A stretch of DNA of 21,278 bases from positions 1 through 21,278 of the forward strand of contig JNEM01009969.1 of assembly GCA_000697335.1 (NCBI GenBank), written 5' to 3'. Positions 9,929-20,358 of this stretch are shown piece after piece. Source of the DNA: Conidiobolus incongruus B7586 (Eukaryota > Entomophthoromycota > Entomophthoromycetes > Entomophthorales > Conidiobolaceae). The translations under genes and the position numbers were made by a program. How positions within the stretch are numbered: the stretch's first letter is position 1; each line of letters begins with the position of its first letter. Under the pieces are notes generated by a model that had not been told where the DNA came from, did not search any database, and was given only the letters and a program-made list of their open reading frames with translations.

Positions 9929-11600
9929 TATTTGAATCCATGAAATTGTGGGTTGATTGAGGCTTGGATGAATCGGATTTTCTTATAATTAATTTCTATT
10001 ATATTTAGTAATTAATATTATTATCAAACTATAAATTTCCATAAAATAATAATATTTTCTAACAAATTTTGACAAAATATATTTATTAAATTATGCAATA
10101 TATTAGTAATGATTATTTTTATAATGATATATTTGATTTTAATAAGATATCAAAAACAAAAATTATGTTCAGTGTAATAGATCATATATATATATATAAT
10201 TTGGAAATGATTATAGCCAAAGTTGGTCTATCTTGGATTCTGATTGGAGAATGTGAAAATCTGAAAGTGGGATTTTAGAATTTGAATTTTGTGATTCAAT
10301 AGTTGAAAAGAAATATAGGGATTTAAATAAAGTTTTAAAATCATAAAACACAAAATTGACATATACTTTATACCAAATTTGGACATATATTAAATATTAA
10401 TACTAGTCACTCTATTTACTTTTCATATTTAAAAAAAACAAATATAATTTAGTTCAAGGAAGATAGAAATCAATTGAAGATTTTTTGAATTGTTTATAAT
10501 TAAATAATATATCCAAATTCAAGTAATGTGTATTAATAAAAATAATAATTTTCAGAAAATAATTTCCAGAATATAATCATTTAATATTAATTCAATAAAT
10601 AATAACTGATTATTTGTAGTTAAATAACCAAGTTTCAATCTAACATATTTTGAAATAAATGGTAAAACGCTATTTATAGGATTGATATATTAAGAAATGA
10701 AAATATATTTTAAATAATTGTTTAAACAAATAAGTCTTTGGTAAATTTAAGCATTCTAATATTACACATTCTGAAATTTAATTAAAATAATCTTGAACTT
10801 GTATCATTATATCAAAATTGATTTAAATTTTAATTCAAACGAATCACATAAAAAGTATTTTAATTTCTTTAATATGGTAATTTCAACAAATAAATAAAAT
10901 TCATGTCAAGTAACAAATCAAATTTTGAATACACCTATTTGCGTAGTAAAACCTACAAAATTTCGCGATAAAATGTTTAATCAACAAAATTTGTTCGAAT
11001 TTTGATTTTAAAGTTCAGTTTATATTAAGATTTTAATATTAAGACAATTCTATTAAATCATCAATAAAAAATATCACAAAATATTGTGAAGTTTGATTCG
11101 CACTGGAGCTGATACCAAAAACTTCTACCACAAGGAAGACAATTTATTACTTTATTATAATCTATTTTTGAGAATCAAGAACTTTGCCAATATTTGAAAT
11201 GATACATATATAACAATATTTAGATTAGCTCGTATAAAACATCTATATAAATCGAGGCTATTATATAGTTTGGTGTTCATATATCAAAATTTGATCATTT
11301 AAACAAAATAAAAAATTAAAATCAATAGCATGAATTATAAATACCTAAAGAATACTCCATCTATGTATAAGGATACCTTCTAAAGATTGAAGTTTGATCT
11401 AATCTATCAGTTCAGAACTGATACAAATTATAAATGAGCAAATATAAACTATAAACCGGTTTAAACAAAAATGAGTCATTAAAACAAATCAAAGAAATTT
11501 GCAATTTAAATTCAATGCATAAACTCTGACTCATTCGAAGTCAAAATTATAAATTATATTCCAATGATGCTCAATATTATGACACATTATCATTCATCAG
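9929..11600. other. 1.7-kb AT-rich region between two divergent genes
   Basis: This is upstream DNA of URA5 (minus) and aconitase (plus). No coding-like frame is seen; the 61-codon frame at 10093-10278 has the composition of random AT-rich sequence. A 19-bp near-perfect palindrome at 11405-11423 and a short AT dinucleotide run near 10186-10200 are the only structured items found. From about 10900 onward the sequence is slightly less AT-rich, consistent with promoter DNA. Confidence 0.5.
11405..11423. promoter_or_regulatory. 19-bp palindrome upstream of aconitase
   Basis: TATCAGTTC and its exact complement GAACTGATA flank a single central A. It lies about 300 bases upstream of the aconitase start. 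Odd-centred palindromes of this size suit a dimeric regulator, but no known consensus is recognised and the role is a guess. Confidence 0.3.
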
Positions 11601-11607
11601 GATTCAA

Positions 11608-11615
11608 TATAAATA
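11608..11615 (+). promoter_or_regulatory. TATA box of the aconitase gene
   Basis: TATAAATA begins 114 bases before the aconitase ATG at 11722 and is followed at once by CCAAT. The same octamer stands 111 bases before the MAPEG gene in this window. Confidence 0.45.
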
Positions 11616-11721
11616 CCAATTAAAGCTTTATTACATTGACGTTTTGTTATCTTTTCAATTGATTTTATATATTATCATTTTTAACACTAATTAGATAATT
11701 AATTATTATTAAAATTATTCA

Positions 11722-14358
11722 ATGTTTTCTGGGTTAAATCTTCGAAATACGTTAAAAAATAAGGTATATATAAAAATAAAAATAGAAAATCAATGATATA
11801 TTTATTTAAATTTTTTATTAGAATATATTAAGAAATATTCAAACTAATTTCACGAGGAGTTTAGCTTCTGAGGTACCTCATAGCACCAACGGTCAATATC
11901 CCAACTACTCTCAACTGTTAGCGAATTTGGACAACTATTACAAGCAGTACAATCCAAAGGGACTAACATTAACTGAAAAGATATTATTCGCTCATTTGAG
12001 ACACTTAGATCCCAATGTACCTCCCAGGAGAGGTGATACCTATTTGAAATTGAGACCGGATCGTGTCGCTATGCAGGATGCTTCAGCTCAAATGGCGGTA
12101 CTTCAGTTTATGTTATGTGGCAAGTCAGCTGCTAGTGTACCTACTAGTATTCATTGTGATCATTTGATCAGAGCATACCAAGGTGCTGAGAAGGATGTGG
12201 CTAGTGCACTCCAAAGTGAGAAGGAAATTTTTGAATTTTTAGAATCAGCAGCCAAAAAGTATGGTATGCAATTTTGGAGACCTGGTAGTGGTAAGTATTC
12301 ATGACTGTTAATTAGATTTTAATTATGAACTATTAATCAAATTGACTCACTAAACAATTAGGTATTATTCATCAGATTGTTTTGGAAAATTATGCTAGTC
12401 CAGGTGGCTTAATGTTAGGAACAGGTATTCAATTCTCAATTTATTCAAATATTTATACTAAATATTTATGTGGTTTCATTTTTTTGTAGATTCTCATACT
12501 CCTAATGCTGGTAAATAGTTGAATTCTATGAATAAATTATTAGTATACTGATTGTTTTGGGATAGGAGGTTTAGGAATTATGGCTATTGGTGTAGGTGGT
12601 GCTGATGCAGTTGATGCTATGGCAGATATTCCGTGGGAACTCAAATTCCCACAAGTATTAGGTGTACACTTAACAGGTGAATTAAATGGCTGGACCAGTC
12701 CCAAAGATGTGATCCTTCATCTTACAGGCCTATTAACGGTACGAGGTGGAACCGGATATGTAATTGAATATTTTGGCCCTGGTGTCAAAACTCTTTCTTG
12801 TACAGGAATGGCCACTATCTGTAATATGGGTGCTGAAGTTGGAGCTACAACATCACTATTCCCTTACAATCAATCTATGGAAAAGTATTTGTTTGCCACA
12901 AGGAGAGGTGATTTAGCTTCCATTTGCAGAGGTATTCAAGGTAAATACCTATCAGCAGATCCTGCTGTACATTCCAATCCTAACGATTACTATGATAAAA
13001 TTATTGAAATTGATTTGAGCAAATTGGAACCCCACATTAACGGTCCGTTTACTCCTGATTTGTCTCATCCTTTAAGTAAATTTAAAGAAATTGTTCAACA
13101 AAACGGATGGAAGGATGAAGTTAAGGCAGGTTTAATTGGCTCTTGTACCAACTCCAGCTATCAAGATATGTCAAGAGCTGCAAGTGTAGCTCAGCAAGCT
13201 TTAGATCAAGGGCTTACTATTCCCAAGAAAACTCAATTCTTAATCACTCCTGGATCTGAGCAAATTCGTGCTACAGTCGAGAGAGACGGTCAGATCGAGA
13301 CACTCTCCAAGTTGGGGGGACAGGTTCTCGCCAACGCATGCGGTCCTTGTATTGGCCAATGGAAGCGTACTGACCTTAACGACCCCAAGTCTCCCAACTC
13401 TATTGTAACAAGTTTCAACCGTAATTTCAGAGCTAGAAATGACGGATCACCAAATACATTAAACTTTTTGGCCGCTCCTGAAATTGTTACTGCCTTGACT
13501 ATCTCTGGTAAACTAAGCTTCAACCCCCAAACTGATTACATCGAAAGAAGCGATGGAACCAAAGTCAAACTTCAGCCTCCAAAAGGAGATGATCTTCCTC
13601 GTAATGGCTTCGAACTTGGAAACACTTCATTCCGCCCTCAACCAGGACTTTTGCCTCAAAAAGATACCATCATCAATGTTAATCCCGATTCTGACAGATT
13701 ACAAATTCTTGAACCATTTCCCAAATGGAGCGGTGAGGAACTGGGAAATCTCAGAGTGCTTCTCAAGGCTGAAGGCAAATGTACTACTGATCACATCAGT
13801 GCAGCAGGTCCTTGGCTCAAGTACAAGGGACATCTTGAAAACATTGCCAATAATACGCTCATTGGAGCTAAGAGTGCAAACACTCAGAAGGTCAATGAGA
13901 TCAAAAACTTCTTTACCAATGAAATGGATACAATTCCAAATGTGGCCAAAGATTACTTGAAACGTGGCCAACCTTGGATGGTTGTAACTGATCACAACTA
14001 CGGTGAAGGCTCTGCACGTGAACATGCCGCCATGCAGCCAAGATATCTCGGATGCCAAGTGATTTTAGCTAAATCATTTGCCAGAATCCACCAAACCAAT
14101 CTCAAGAAGCAAGGTATACTTCCACTCACTTTCAAAAACGAACAAGACTACAACTTAATTAATGAAGGGGATGTTGTATTCACTCGCGGTGTTAAAGAAC
14201 TCGCCCCAGGTTCATCTATTTTCGTAATCGTTCATAAGCAAGGCAACCCCAACGATGTTATTGAAATTGAAGTAGAGCATAGTATGTCCAAAGATCAAAT
14301 TGATTGGTTCAAAGCTGGATCAGCTTTAAATTTTATTGCTGAACAAAATAGAAATTAA
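11722..14358 (+). CDS. ACO1: Aconitate hydratase, mitochondrial
   Basis: Five exons are read: 11722-11763, 11822-12290, 12362-12424, 12490-12510 and 12566-14358, giving 795 residues against about 780 in yeast and human. The introns are 58, 71, 65 and 55 bp, all GT-AG; the last three are phase 1. The enzyme interconverts citrate and isocitrate through cis-aconitate in the TCA cycle. Residues 1 to about 30 are rich in Arg, Asn, Leu and Ser without acids, a mitochondrial presequence. The [4Fe-4S] ligands are visible as Cys392 (GSCTNSS), Cys457 and Cys460 (ACGPCIGQW), with the same spacing pattern as the human enzyme. Other hallmarks are [11 protein letters not shown] at 192-202, GGADAVD, the [13 protein letters not shown] loop, and [14 protein letters not shown] with [14 protein letters not shown] in the swivelling domain. 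The third and fourth exons are only 63 and 21 nt. An AATAAA lies about 28 bases past the stop. Confidence 0.97.
12490..12510 (+). other. ACO1: 21-nt microexon of aconitase
   Basis: Flanked by ...TTTGTAG and GTAAAT, this exon with its split codons encodes DSHTPNAG, the invariant aconitase motif that carries active-site residues. Both flanking introns are phase 1, so skipping would keep the frame while deleting the motif. The reading is forced by the conserved protein sequence on both sides. Confidence 0.92.
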
Positions 14359-15689
14359 AATTTTTAAAGAATGTATTTATTCATAAATAAAAACTAGTGT
14401 CAATATTTTTAAAGTCCATAAATAGAATATATATTTAATATGACTATGATTGAGAAATTTAGACATATTTTTTATATCAAGTAACTACTTTTTAAGAGAT
14501 TTTAAACTTCATTTGATAATCTATTATTTGAGAATTAAAGAAATAAGAAATTTTTTAATTTTGGATTTTTCAAATATATTATTAGTTTCAGGAAATATGT
14601 ATGATGTTTTTTTATTAAAAAATTCTTTTGAAAATTTATTGTTTAATTTTATTATGCTTAAATTGAATAATAATTATCAATAGTTTTTTATTTTATTATT
14701 ATTTACATTTAACCACAATTTTTCAAAATCATTTGAATTTTATAAATAGCTTATAAAAATAATGTTTTATTTAAATTAATTATTAAAATTATAAAGTTAA
14801 AAGAGAATTTTTCAAAACTCATTTACATTTAATAGATTCATTTAACTTTTGTTTTTTTAATTATTAATAAAATAAAAAATATTATAAAAAATACCTTTAT
14901 AATCTAATAAAAAAATTATTGAATACTTAAATATCAATTATATATACTATTTATAATAAAGTTTAAACTTAATTAATAAAAATATAAAATAAATACCTGA
15001 TAACTTAATCAAAGCTTAAAAAACTACAATAGCTAGAGTTAAATAAAATTTATTAAGGTATTATTAAAAACCAAAGCTTTTATAATCAATTATATTAAAT
15101 AACAAATAATAAATTTTTTATATAATTTTTTATTGAAATATATAAATTAAAATATTTAATTAAAATAAACATTTTATATATAAATAAATGGTAATTAATA
15201 TAAGAAATAATAACATATGCTATTCTTATTTAGTTTTTAAAAATAAATTAATTAATGATGTTTTATATTGTTTTTTAATTAAAGTTATTTTAATTATTAT
15301 TTTATCAAATAATTATAAAATACATACAGTTAAAGTTGTAAAAATTTTCTAATTAAAAATAATTAAAAATGCTATTATATCTAGTATATTTATTAAATTA
15401 TAATTCTTATAACTATAATTGCTTTAAGCAATTAAAAAAATATTTATAAGCAAGAAAATTTTTATGAACAAATTTAATTGGTTTGTAAAATATCAAATTC
15501 TAGTCTTTAATAAAATAAACTCTTTTTTAAGTGTTAAAAGTTTGTTAAATGTATAAAAAAAGGCTACTCATAATAAAAGAGAATATTGATTTTAGATTAT
15601 ATGTTTCTTTTTGTAGCCCATATATTAAAATATTTATTTATTTTCAATCTCAAAAAAAATCTCATTACTTTAAATCTAGAGTAATGTTA
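14359..15689. other. Extremely AT-rich gene-free stretch
   Basis: This is among the most A+T-rich DNA in the window, made of TTTAAT/ATAAAT words. The 77-codon frame at 14450-14683 has no ATG start and is dominated by Ile, Leu, Phe and Asn, so I do not call it. No repeat or RNA gene is seen. Confidence 0.55.
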
Positions 15690-16021
15690 TAATTCTTTGA
15701 TTTCAACATTCTTGAACCATTTGCCTTCACAATGCTTATGAACATAAACACTCAAATATCCTTATCAAAATCGACTTCAATAGTATTTAGAGTAATCTTT
15801 GTAGGAAATTCAAAAGTCCTTTGGAGGGATTGGAGTCATGCTTCATTCATCATCACTAATTTGTCACTGTTGCTCCAAAGTTCAGAATCGTGAGTGAAAT
15901 TATGAATATTGTAACCATGACTGAAGGATTCAAAGAGTTCGGATTGCTCCTCCTTCAGTTCGGTATAGTTGGGACTACCTGAAGTTTTCAGCTGCTGTTG
16001 CTCGTGATCGAGCTTGACCAT
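15690..16021 (-). pseudogene. Broken coding relic, family unknown
   Basis: G+C rises sharply here, in DNA that is otherwise nearly pure A and T. On the minus strand a Met-initiated frame at 16021 reads like real protein for about 60 codons (SGSPNYTELKEEQSELFES, then FTHDSELWSNSDK). Coding-like sequence continues further down in more than one frame (KITLNTIEVDFDKD; then SVYVHKHCEGKWFKNVEIKE), so the gene appears broken, with at least two breaks. Splicing instead of decay is possible, but I found no convincing pair of splice sites. I do not recognise the family. Together with the plus-strand fragment next to it, it forms a composite island. Confidence 0.4.
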
Positions 16022-16087
16022 AATTTAATTTTTTGAGAATCCAGGGTCTGCAGTTTAAATCACATTCTTGAGTTTCTTTGCAAAAAA

Positions 16088-16102
16088 GCTGGAAGCTCCA
16101 GC
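16088..16102. repeat. Short GC-rich hairpin inside the relic island
   Basis: GCTGGA and its exact complement TCCAGC flank AGC. Such a G+C-rich inverted repeat stands out in this DNA, but no role can be assigned. It lies between the minus-strand and plus-strand coding relics. Confidence 0.5.
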
Positions 16103-16214
16103 AAACCTTGCAAGACAACATAATGCGGTGCGACTGACTTGATTTGCTTAACTAAACAATGCTATTATCCAGTACCTTGTTAATGCTAGGAATCTATAAA
16201 GGTTAATAGGTTCT

Positions 16215-16331
16215 GGCTTCAACACTAAAATTGATCGAAAAGTTTGTGTTTTATACTGTTGATGGTTTTTCCAAACCTAAGATTGGTGATAAAGTTGACG
16301 AAACTTGGGTTTTGCTTAATGTACTGTAACA
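16215..16331 (+). pseudogene. Plus-strand coding fragment of unknown family
   Basis: A short frame of about 36 codons reads VFYTVDGFSKPKIGDKVDE followed by TWVLL. It has balanced amino-acid use (Gly, Asp, Val, Pro, Trp) quite unlike translated AT-rich filler. It has no start of its own and ends after a few dozen codons, so it looks like a fragment of a decayed gene. It lies on the opposite strand to the neighbouring relic. No family is recognised. Confidence 0.35.
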
Positions 16332-16879
16332 TTTTGAACAGTGTATAGATTGGTTTGATTAAAAACTCTAATCCAATCACAAGTAATCATAGAAATATAT
16401 TTTAAAGCTTATCTTTCAAAGTTGTTTAAAAAACTCAAATATCAATGAATACTAATGTAAATATATTGATTAAAAAACAATACTAATAATAAATTATATT
16501 TTGACAATATTTAGATAATTATAAAATTTATTCAAATTTTATAATTTTTAAGAAATAGTCAATATAATAAAATTTATAATTAATATTATTAACAATAATC
16601 AATTTATTGATTATATAACTAAAATTGCTAAAATTGCTAAAATTATCTTTTATATTAAAAATAATATTTTATAACACATTTATTGAATAAAAAACTAAAT
16701 CCCATAATAATCAATAAATTAAATAAGACTATTTAAATTAAATCAAAAGTCCTCCAAATAATAGTTGTCAGAAATGTCAATAAAGTTTTCTCTCTTTACC
16801 TCTAAATAATAAAATTCTAAAAATCCAAAAAATATAATTAATTAATTTTAACATTAGAATTAATGAAAAAATAAATATA

Positions 16880-18502
16880 ATGACATCACCTTCAAGTAAT
16901 GATTTAGACGGGATTGATTTGCTTCAGATTTTAAATAGTTATTTTTCTCATTTGACTCAGTTGAACTCTTTGGCAGCTACTAAAGTCACCAAAGAATTAA
17001 AAGTAAATTATTATCAATAAAATTAAAATTATTTAAACTAAAACCAGTTTTAAGAGTGTTGTTTTGGGTAATTTATTAATTCGGTTCAGTAATTCGGAGG
17101 AGACTTATTTTTCATTGGAGTTCTTAAAGCCTAAGAGATTTAGAAGGGAGAATGTGAGTGAATGATTTTAAATACTATTTGGATTACTGACTCAACTAAT
17201 ATTTATGTTCAGTTCCTATTCCATAATTATGCAGCTCTCGCTGATGAATTACGTCGTGAAATTAATTCATTTAAACCAAGATTGATACCAGAAGATGCTT
17301 TATCTACCTCTCCTACGAACGCCATAAGGAGAAATCAACTTTATATCAGTCTTTGTGAAGCTCTATTGGGTATTGTTGCTATAAGGCAAGAATTAGTTAA
17401 CGCATATAAGATCATATATCAAAACATCAACTCGTCTTTATTTCCATTTGAACAATGGGAGCACCAACTCGAAATATGTAAATCAAAGCTAATATCAATT
17501 CAAACACCAATCCCTCTCAAATCATTTATAAAAAGCATCGAACTCGAAGTTGAGGTGAGTCTCTCTTTGGCACAGAGCTATAGAGCAATTTTAAATTTCG
17601 ATTTAAAGACTTCCATATTTAAATTGTTTTCATCTCACCATATGTACTATCAGTGGAAGAAATTATGCTTCCCAAAGGTTCAAAATTCTTCTACTAGTAA
17701 TACACCGTGCCCTAACTCGCCTGTTCCATCACCATCAGCTACCCTGAATTCTGGATATAATACTAATTTTGCATCGTTTTTTCAAGCACTTGTCGATTTT
17801 AACAAACCACAATCATTCCAGCAAAAGGCACCCAAAGTTTCTAATTTAATGCTATGGCTCGAGAAACTCTATGATCACATTTCTTCCAAACTAACACTCT
17901 ACTTCCAAGAAGGTTTGTCCGATTTTGAAAAAGAACTAGGAGGTGAGACGAAATCCCTATGGCGATTCACTACTCCATCTCTCGACTACTACCATCAGAT
18001 CTTCCAATTTCGAAAAAGATCAGGAGCTCATTCCATTACTCTTATATATCTAGTGCAGCCCGAAAAAGAATTTCGTCATAAGGGATTCGCAGGACTGAGC
18101 TTACCATATATACCACCATCGGGTCTCGAATCGTTCCCATGTATATTTTGTCATCCTGAAGATCCTCCAATGGACCACTGGCCCAACTTGATTTCAATAT
18201 TACTCAGTAACCAACTGAATGCTCCTAACTTCCTACCCCTCATGCCAACCTTACCAGGATCACCTATGGAAAATGACACAGACGGACAAAGTACACCAGA
18301 ACCCATTCCCATCATCCATTTTTACGACCGTAAAGTAGGTGCCACCTACTACTTGGTGAACATTGACAGTCGTGTCGTCCTCAGTATCATCTTTTTAGAT
18401 CGTCACAACACCAAAGAGCCTACAGTGGTCGAATTTATTACAGGGATAATTACTAAGTTGAATATGACCCATTTGATACCTCAATTAGTTAAATTAGACT
18501 AA
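16880..18502 (+). CDS. KICS2 (C12orf66)-like KICSTOR complex subunit
   Basis: Three exons are read: 16880-17002, 17055-17153 and 17213-18502, giving 503 residues (human KICS2: about 445). The introns are 52 and 59 bp, both phase 0. Matches to human KICS2 recalled from memory run the whole length: YFSHL near residue 21 against FFSHL, LYFQEGLSDFE against FYFHEALS, RKRSGAHSITLIY near residue 335 against RKYDAANVSLIFD, DPPMDHWPNLISIL near 390 against DRPVMHWPNVIMIM, and IHFYDRKVGATYYLV near 443 against VHFYDDKVQSTYFLT. In animals KICSTOR (KPTN, ITFG2, KICS2, SZT2) holds GATOR1 on the lysosome so that TORC1 is shut off when amino acids are scarce. Extra length comes from Ser/Pro/Asn-rich inserts near residues 230-255 and 410-435. 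The role here is inferred from homology. An AATAAA lies about 23 bases after the stop. Confidence 0.85.
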
Positions 18503-19471
18503 ATTTTAACAACAACAAAATTAGAATAAAAATTAATAATGGTTAATCTATTTTTCAAATTTATAAGGATCAGAATTTAATCATATTGATCTATTTTATA
18601 TTCCACAATTTTCAATTGGTTACAACCCTCAATTTTTCGTTAATTGTTGTTTTTTGTAAGTTTTTAAAAACTGATCGTAGCGAATGGCTAACATATATGA
18701 TGATATCATCTCAATTTTATACCGAGGATATTTGTTATGTTTAAAATAAGAATTCCGTTTTTTATTTAATTTCCAGTCTAAATTAAAAATGGATTGATTG
18801 AAAAATTTGCTGGTAGTAATTTCTAAATTTGGATATATCCGTAAATTTGCCAATTCACATTTCATTTAAGATTGAAAATTAGTTATTTTTTATAAACTGT
18901 GATTAGTAATTGTTTATATTAAATAAATAAAAAAATGTGAAAAAAAAATTAAAAAAAAAATATTCAAAATATTTCTGACATTAAAAAAATTTATTTGTTT
19001 TTGTTACAACAATGAAAATATCCTTATTCCAATCCCAATTTTTTTTCGGTTACTGGTTTAATTACAATTGGACCAATAATTCTTTAAATTGAAAAATTCA
19101 TTTATATACCCTCGAATTTTTTAATTATCCAGCATCTGATATACTAACCAATAAAACTTTAAATAATAGGATTTTGGCAAATTATTTAACAGTCAATTTA
19201 GTATTGTAATTGGGCAAGTTGATTAACAGAGAAATTATATTATCTAGTTGGCGATTTTTATTAAATGCTAAATGCAATTCACGCTTACTAATTAGGATTT
19301 GGAGTCAAATCCGCAAAATTTTAATCTTAAAGGAACTGAAATAGTTTCACTTGATTAGGGTATAAATAATCAAACTGTCTTGTAAGTTACAATCATAGTT
19401 TAATTCATAAATTTTCAAAGCCGGATAATATTTTGTTATTGTATTAATCAATACTATTCAATTAATTAAAA
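18503..19471. other. Intergenic region upstream of the MAPEG gene
   Basis: Nearly 1 kb between two plus-strand genes. Part of it (18600-18870 and 19010-19400) is less AT-rich than most spacers. A 78-codon minus-strand frame (18629-18865) starts with ATG but is Lys/Asn/Tyr-rich without recognisable motifs, so I do not call it. CCAAT motifs occur near 19073 and 19148, and a TATA box stands at 19361. Confidence 0.5.
19361..19368 (+). promoter_or_regulatory. TATA box of the MAPEG gene
   Basis: TATAAATA, preceded by GGG, lies 111 bases before the ATG at 19472. The G triplet ahead of it makes it more distinct than the background of AT words. Confidence 0.5.
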
Positions 19472-19891
19472 ATGTATGCTAACGGTCATTATAATTTACA
19501 ATTCGCGTGTATGTTTATCATTTATTTGATCTGGTTTATTCTTCTTGTACCAGTACGTCATGCTCAAAAGAATTCAGAAGGTGGTTTGGATAACAGTAAC
19601 CCCAGAGCTCAGTACCAAACATTACCAGGATATGCAGTGCGTGCAATGGCTGCTCACAACAATACCATGGAAAGTTTTATGTTTTTTGGATTCGCCTTAC
19701 TCGCTAACGCTTTCGGTGGCGGTAGTTTGGTTGCTGCCGATGTCTTGACAGTTATTTTTATGCTAAGTCGTATCGCTTACGCCGTTGCCTATGTGTTGGA
19801 TTACTCTACCATTCGCAGTGCTATTTGGACTGTTAGTTTCTTGTGTACCTTTATCTTGTTTTTGATTCCTTTCGGTACCACGTACTACTAA
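19472..19891 (+). CDS. MAPEG-family membrane protein
   Basis: This intronless gene encodes 139 residues, the normal size for the MAPEG family (membrane-associated proteins in eicosanoid and glutathione metabolism). Four hydrophobic helices are visible, at about 7-28, 65-87, 88-110 and 116-136. Family features are NPR at 43-45, the conserved loop and helix-2 residues RAMAAHNNTMESF at 57-69 with Arg57, Asn63/Asn64 and Glu67, and SRIAYAVAYVLDY at 99-111. It resembles the small uncharacterised bacterial and fungal MAPEG branch (YecN-like) more than mammalian microsomal glutathione transferases, so glutathione use is possible but unproven. Location is presumably the endoplasmic reticulum or mitochondrial outer membrane. 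Codons in the body favour C/G endings, suggesting good expression. Confidence 0.88.
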   Translation: MYANGHYNLQFACMFIIYLIWFILLVPVRHAQKNSEGGLDNSNPRAQYQTLPGYAVRAMAAHNNTMESFMFFGFALLANAFGGGSLVAADVLTVIFMLSRIAYAVAYVLDYSTIRSAIWTVSFLCTFILFLIPFGTTYY

Positions 19892-20324
19892 GCCTGATAA
19901 TTTTCGACTGTTCATATTTTTATCGATCAATCTTTTCTTTTTTAATGATGTAAATACCACTTAATATTTAACAAATTACAATAATTTGAATTCATATATT
20001 ATTATAACATGATACAATCTCTATTATTTATCCTTTAATGTAATCATGTGAATCTTTAGCTACAAATACATATCAGTCATTAAATCTATTATTAATCGAT
20101 CGAATGAATTCATATTAAACAAATTATTTAAGATAATCGTGATATAAAACTTTAATGTTTTCATAAATGGTTAATATTTTTATATGATTTTTATTAGATA
20201 GAATTAAGTACAAATGAATGATGTGATGTTTAAGAGTGATACCATTATTGACAGTGAATATGAAAATTATATTTTTGGAAATATATGAATTATATATAAT
20301 TGTTGTCCAAAAATTAGATAAAAT
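19892..20324. other. AT-rich intergenic sequence, no gene seen
   Basis: The stretch lies between the MAPEG gene and the pol III terminator of the tRNA gene. The minus-strand frame at 20124-20348 is Ile/Asn/Phe-rich and overlaps that terminator, so it is not called. Nothing else is seen. Confidence 0.55.
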
Positions 20325-20331
20325 AAAAAAA
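20325..20331 (-). terminator. RNA polymerase III terminator of tRNA-Lys
   Basis: On the minus strand a run of seven T begins 27 bases past the 3' end of the tRNA, the expected oligo-T stop for RNA polymerase III. Confidence 0.75.
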
Positions 20332-20358
20332 CAGAAATTGTTGAACAATATAATCTTA

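Noticed and set aside
10093-10278. 61-codon plus-strand open frame upstream of aconitase
   Set aside because: It has an ATG, but composition and an embedded AT dinucleotide run indicate chance; no motif or conserved feature.
13290-14058. Open frames in other frames and strands across aconitase
   Set aside because: They are shadows of the conserved aconitase frame, whose codons fully explain the openness. The same holds for frames overlapping the HMG-box, ThrE-like, transporter and MAPEG genes.
14450-14683. 77-codon open frame after aconitase
   Set aside because: It lacks an ATG start and is almost all Ile, Leu, Phe and Asn; explained by base composition.
16621-16647. Tandem AAAATTGCT-type units before the KICS2 homologue
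   Set aside because: Only about two and a half short units; expected by chance in such low-complexity DNA.
18629-18865. 78-codon minus-strand frame starting with ATG, convergent to the KICS2 homologue
   Set aside because: The local sequence is a little less AT-rich, which made it tempting, but the product is Lys/Asn/Tyr-rich with no motif and no clear promoter. Strand-specific transcripts would be needed to revive it.
20124-20348. 74-codon minus-strand frame near the tRNA gene
   Set aside because: It overlaps the pol III terminator region and has chance-like composition.
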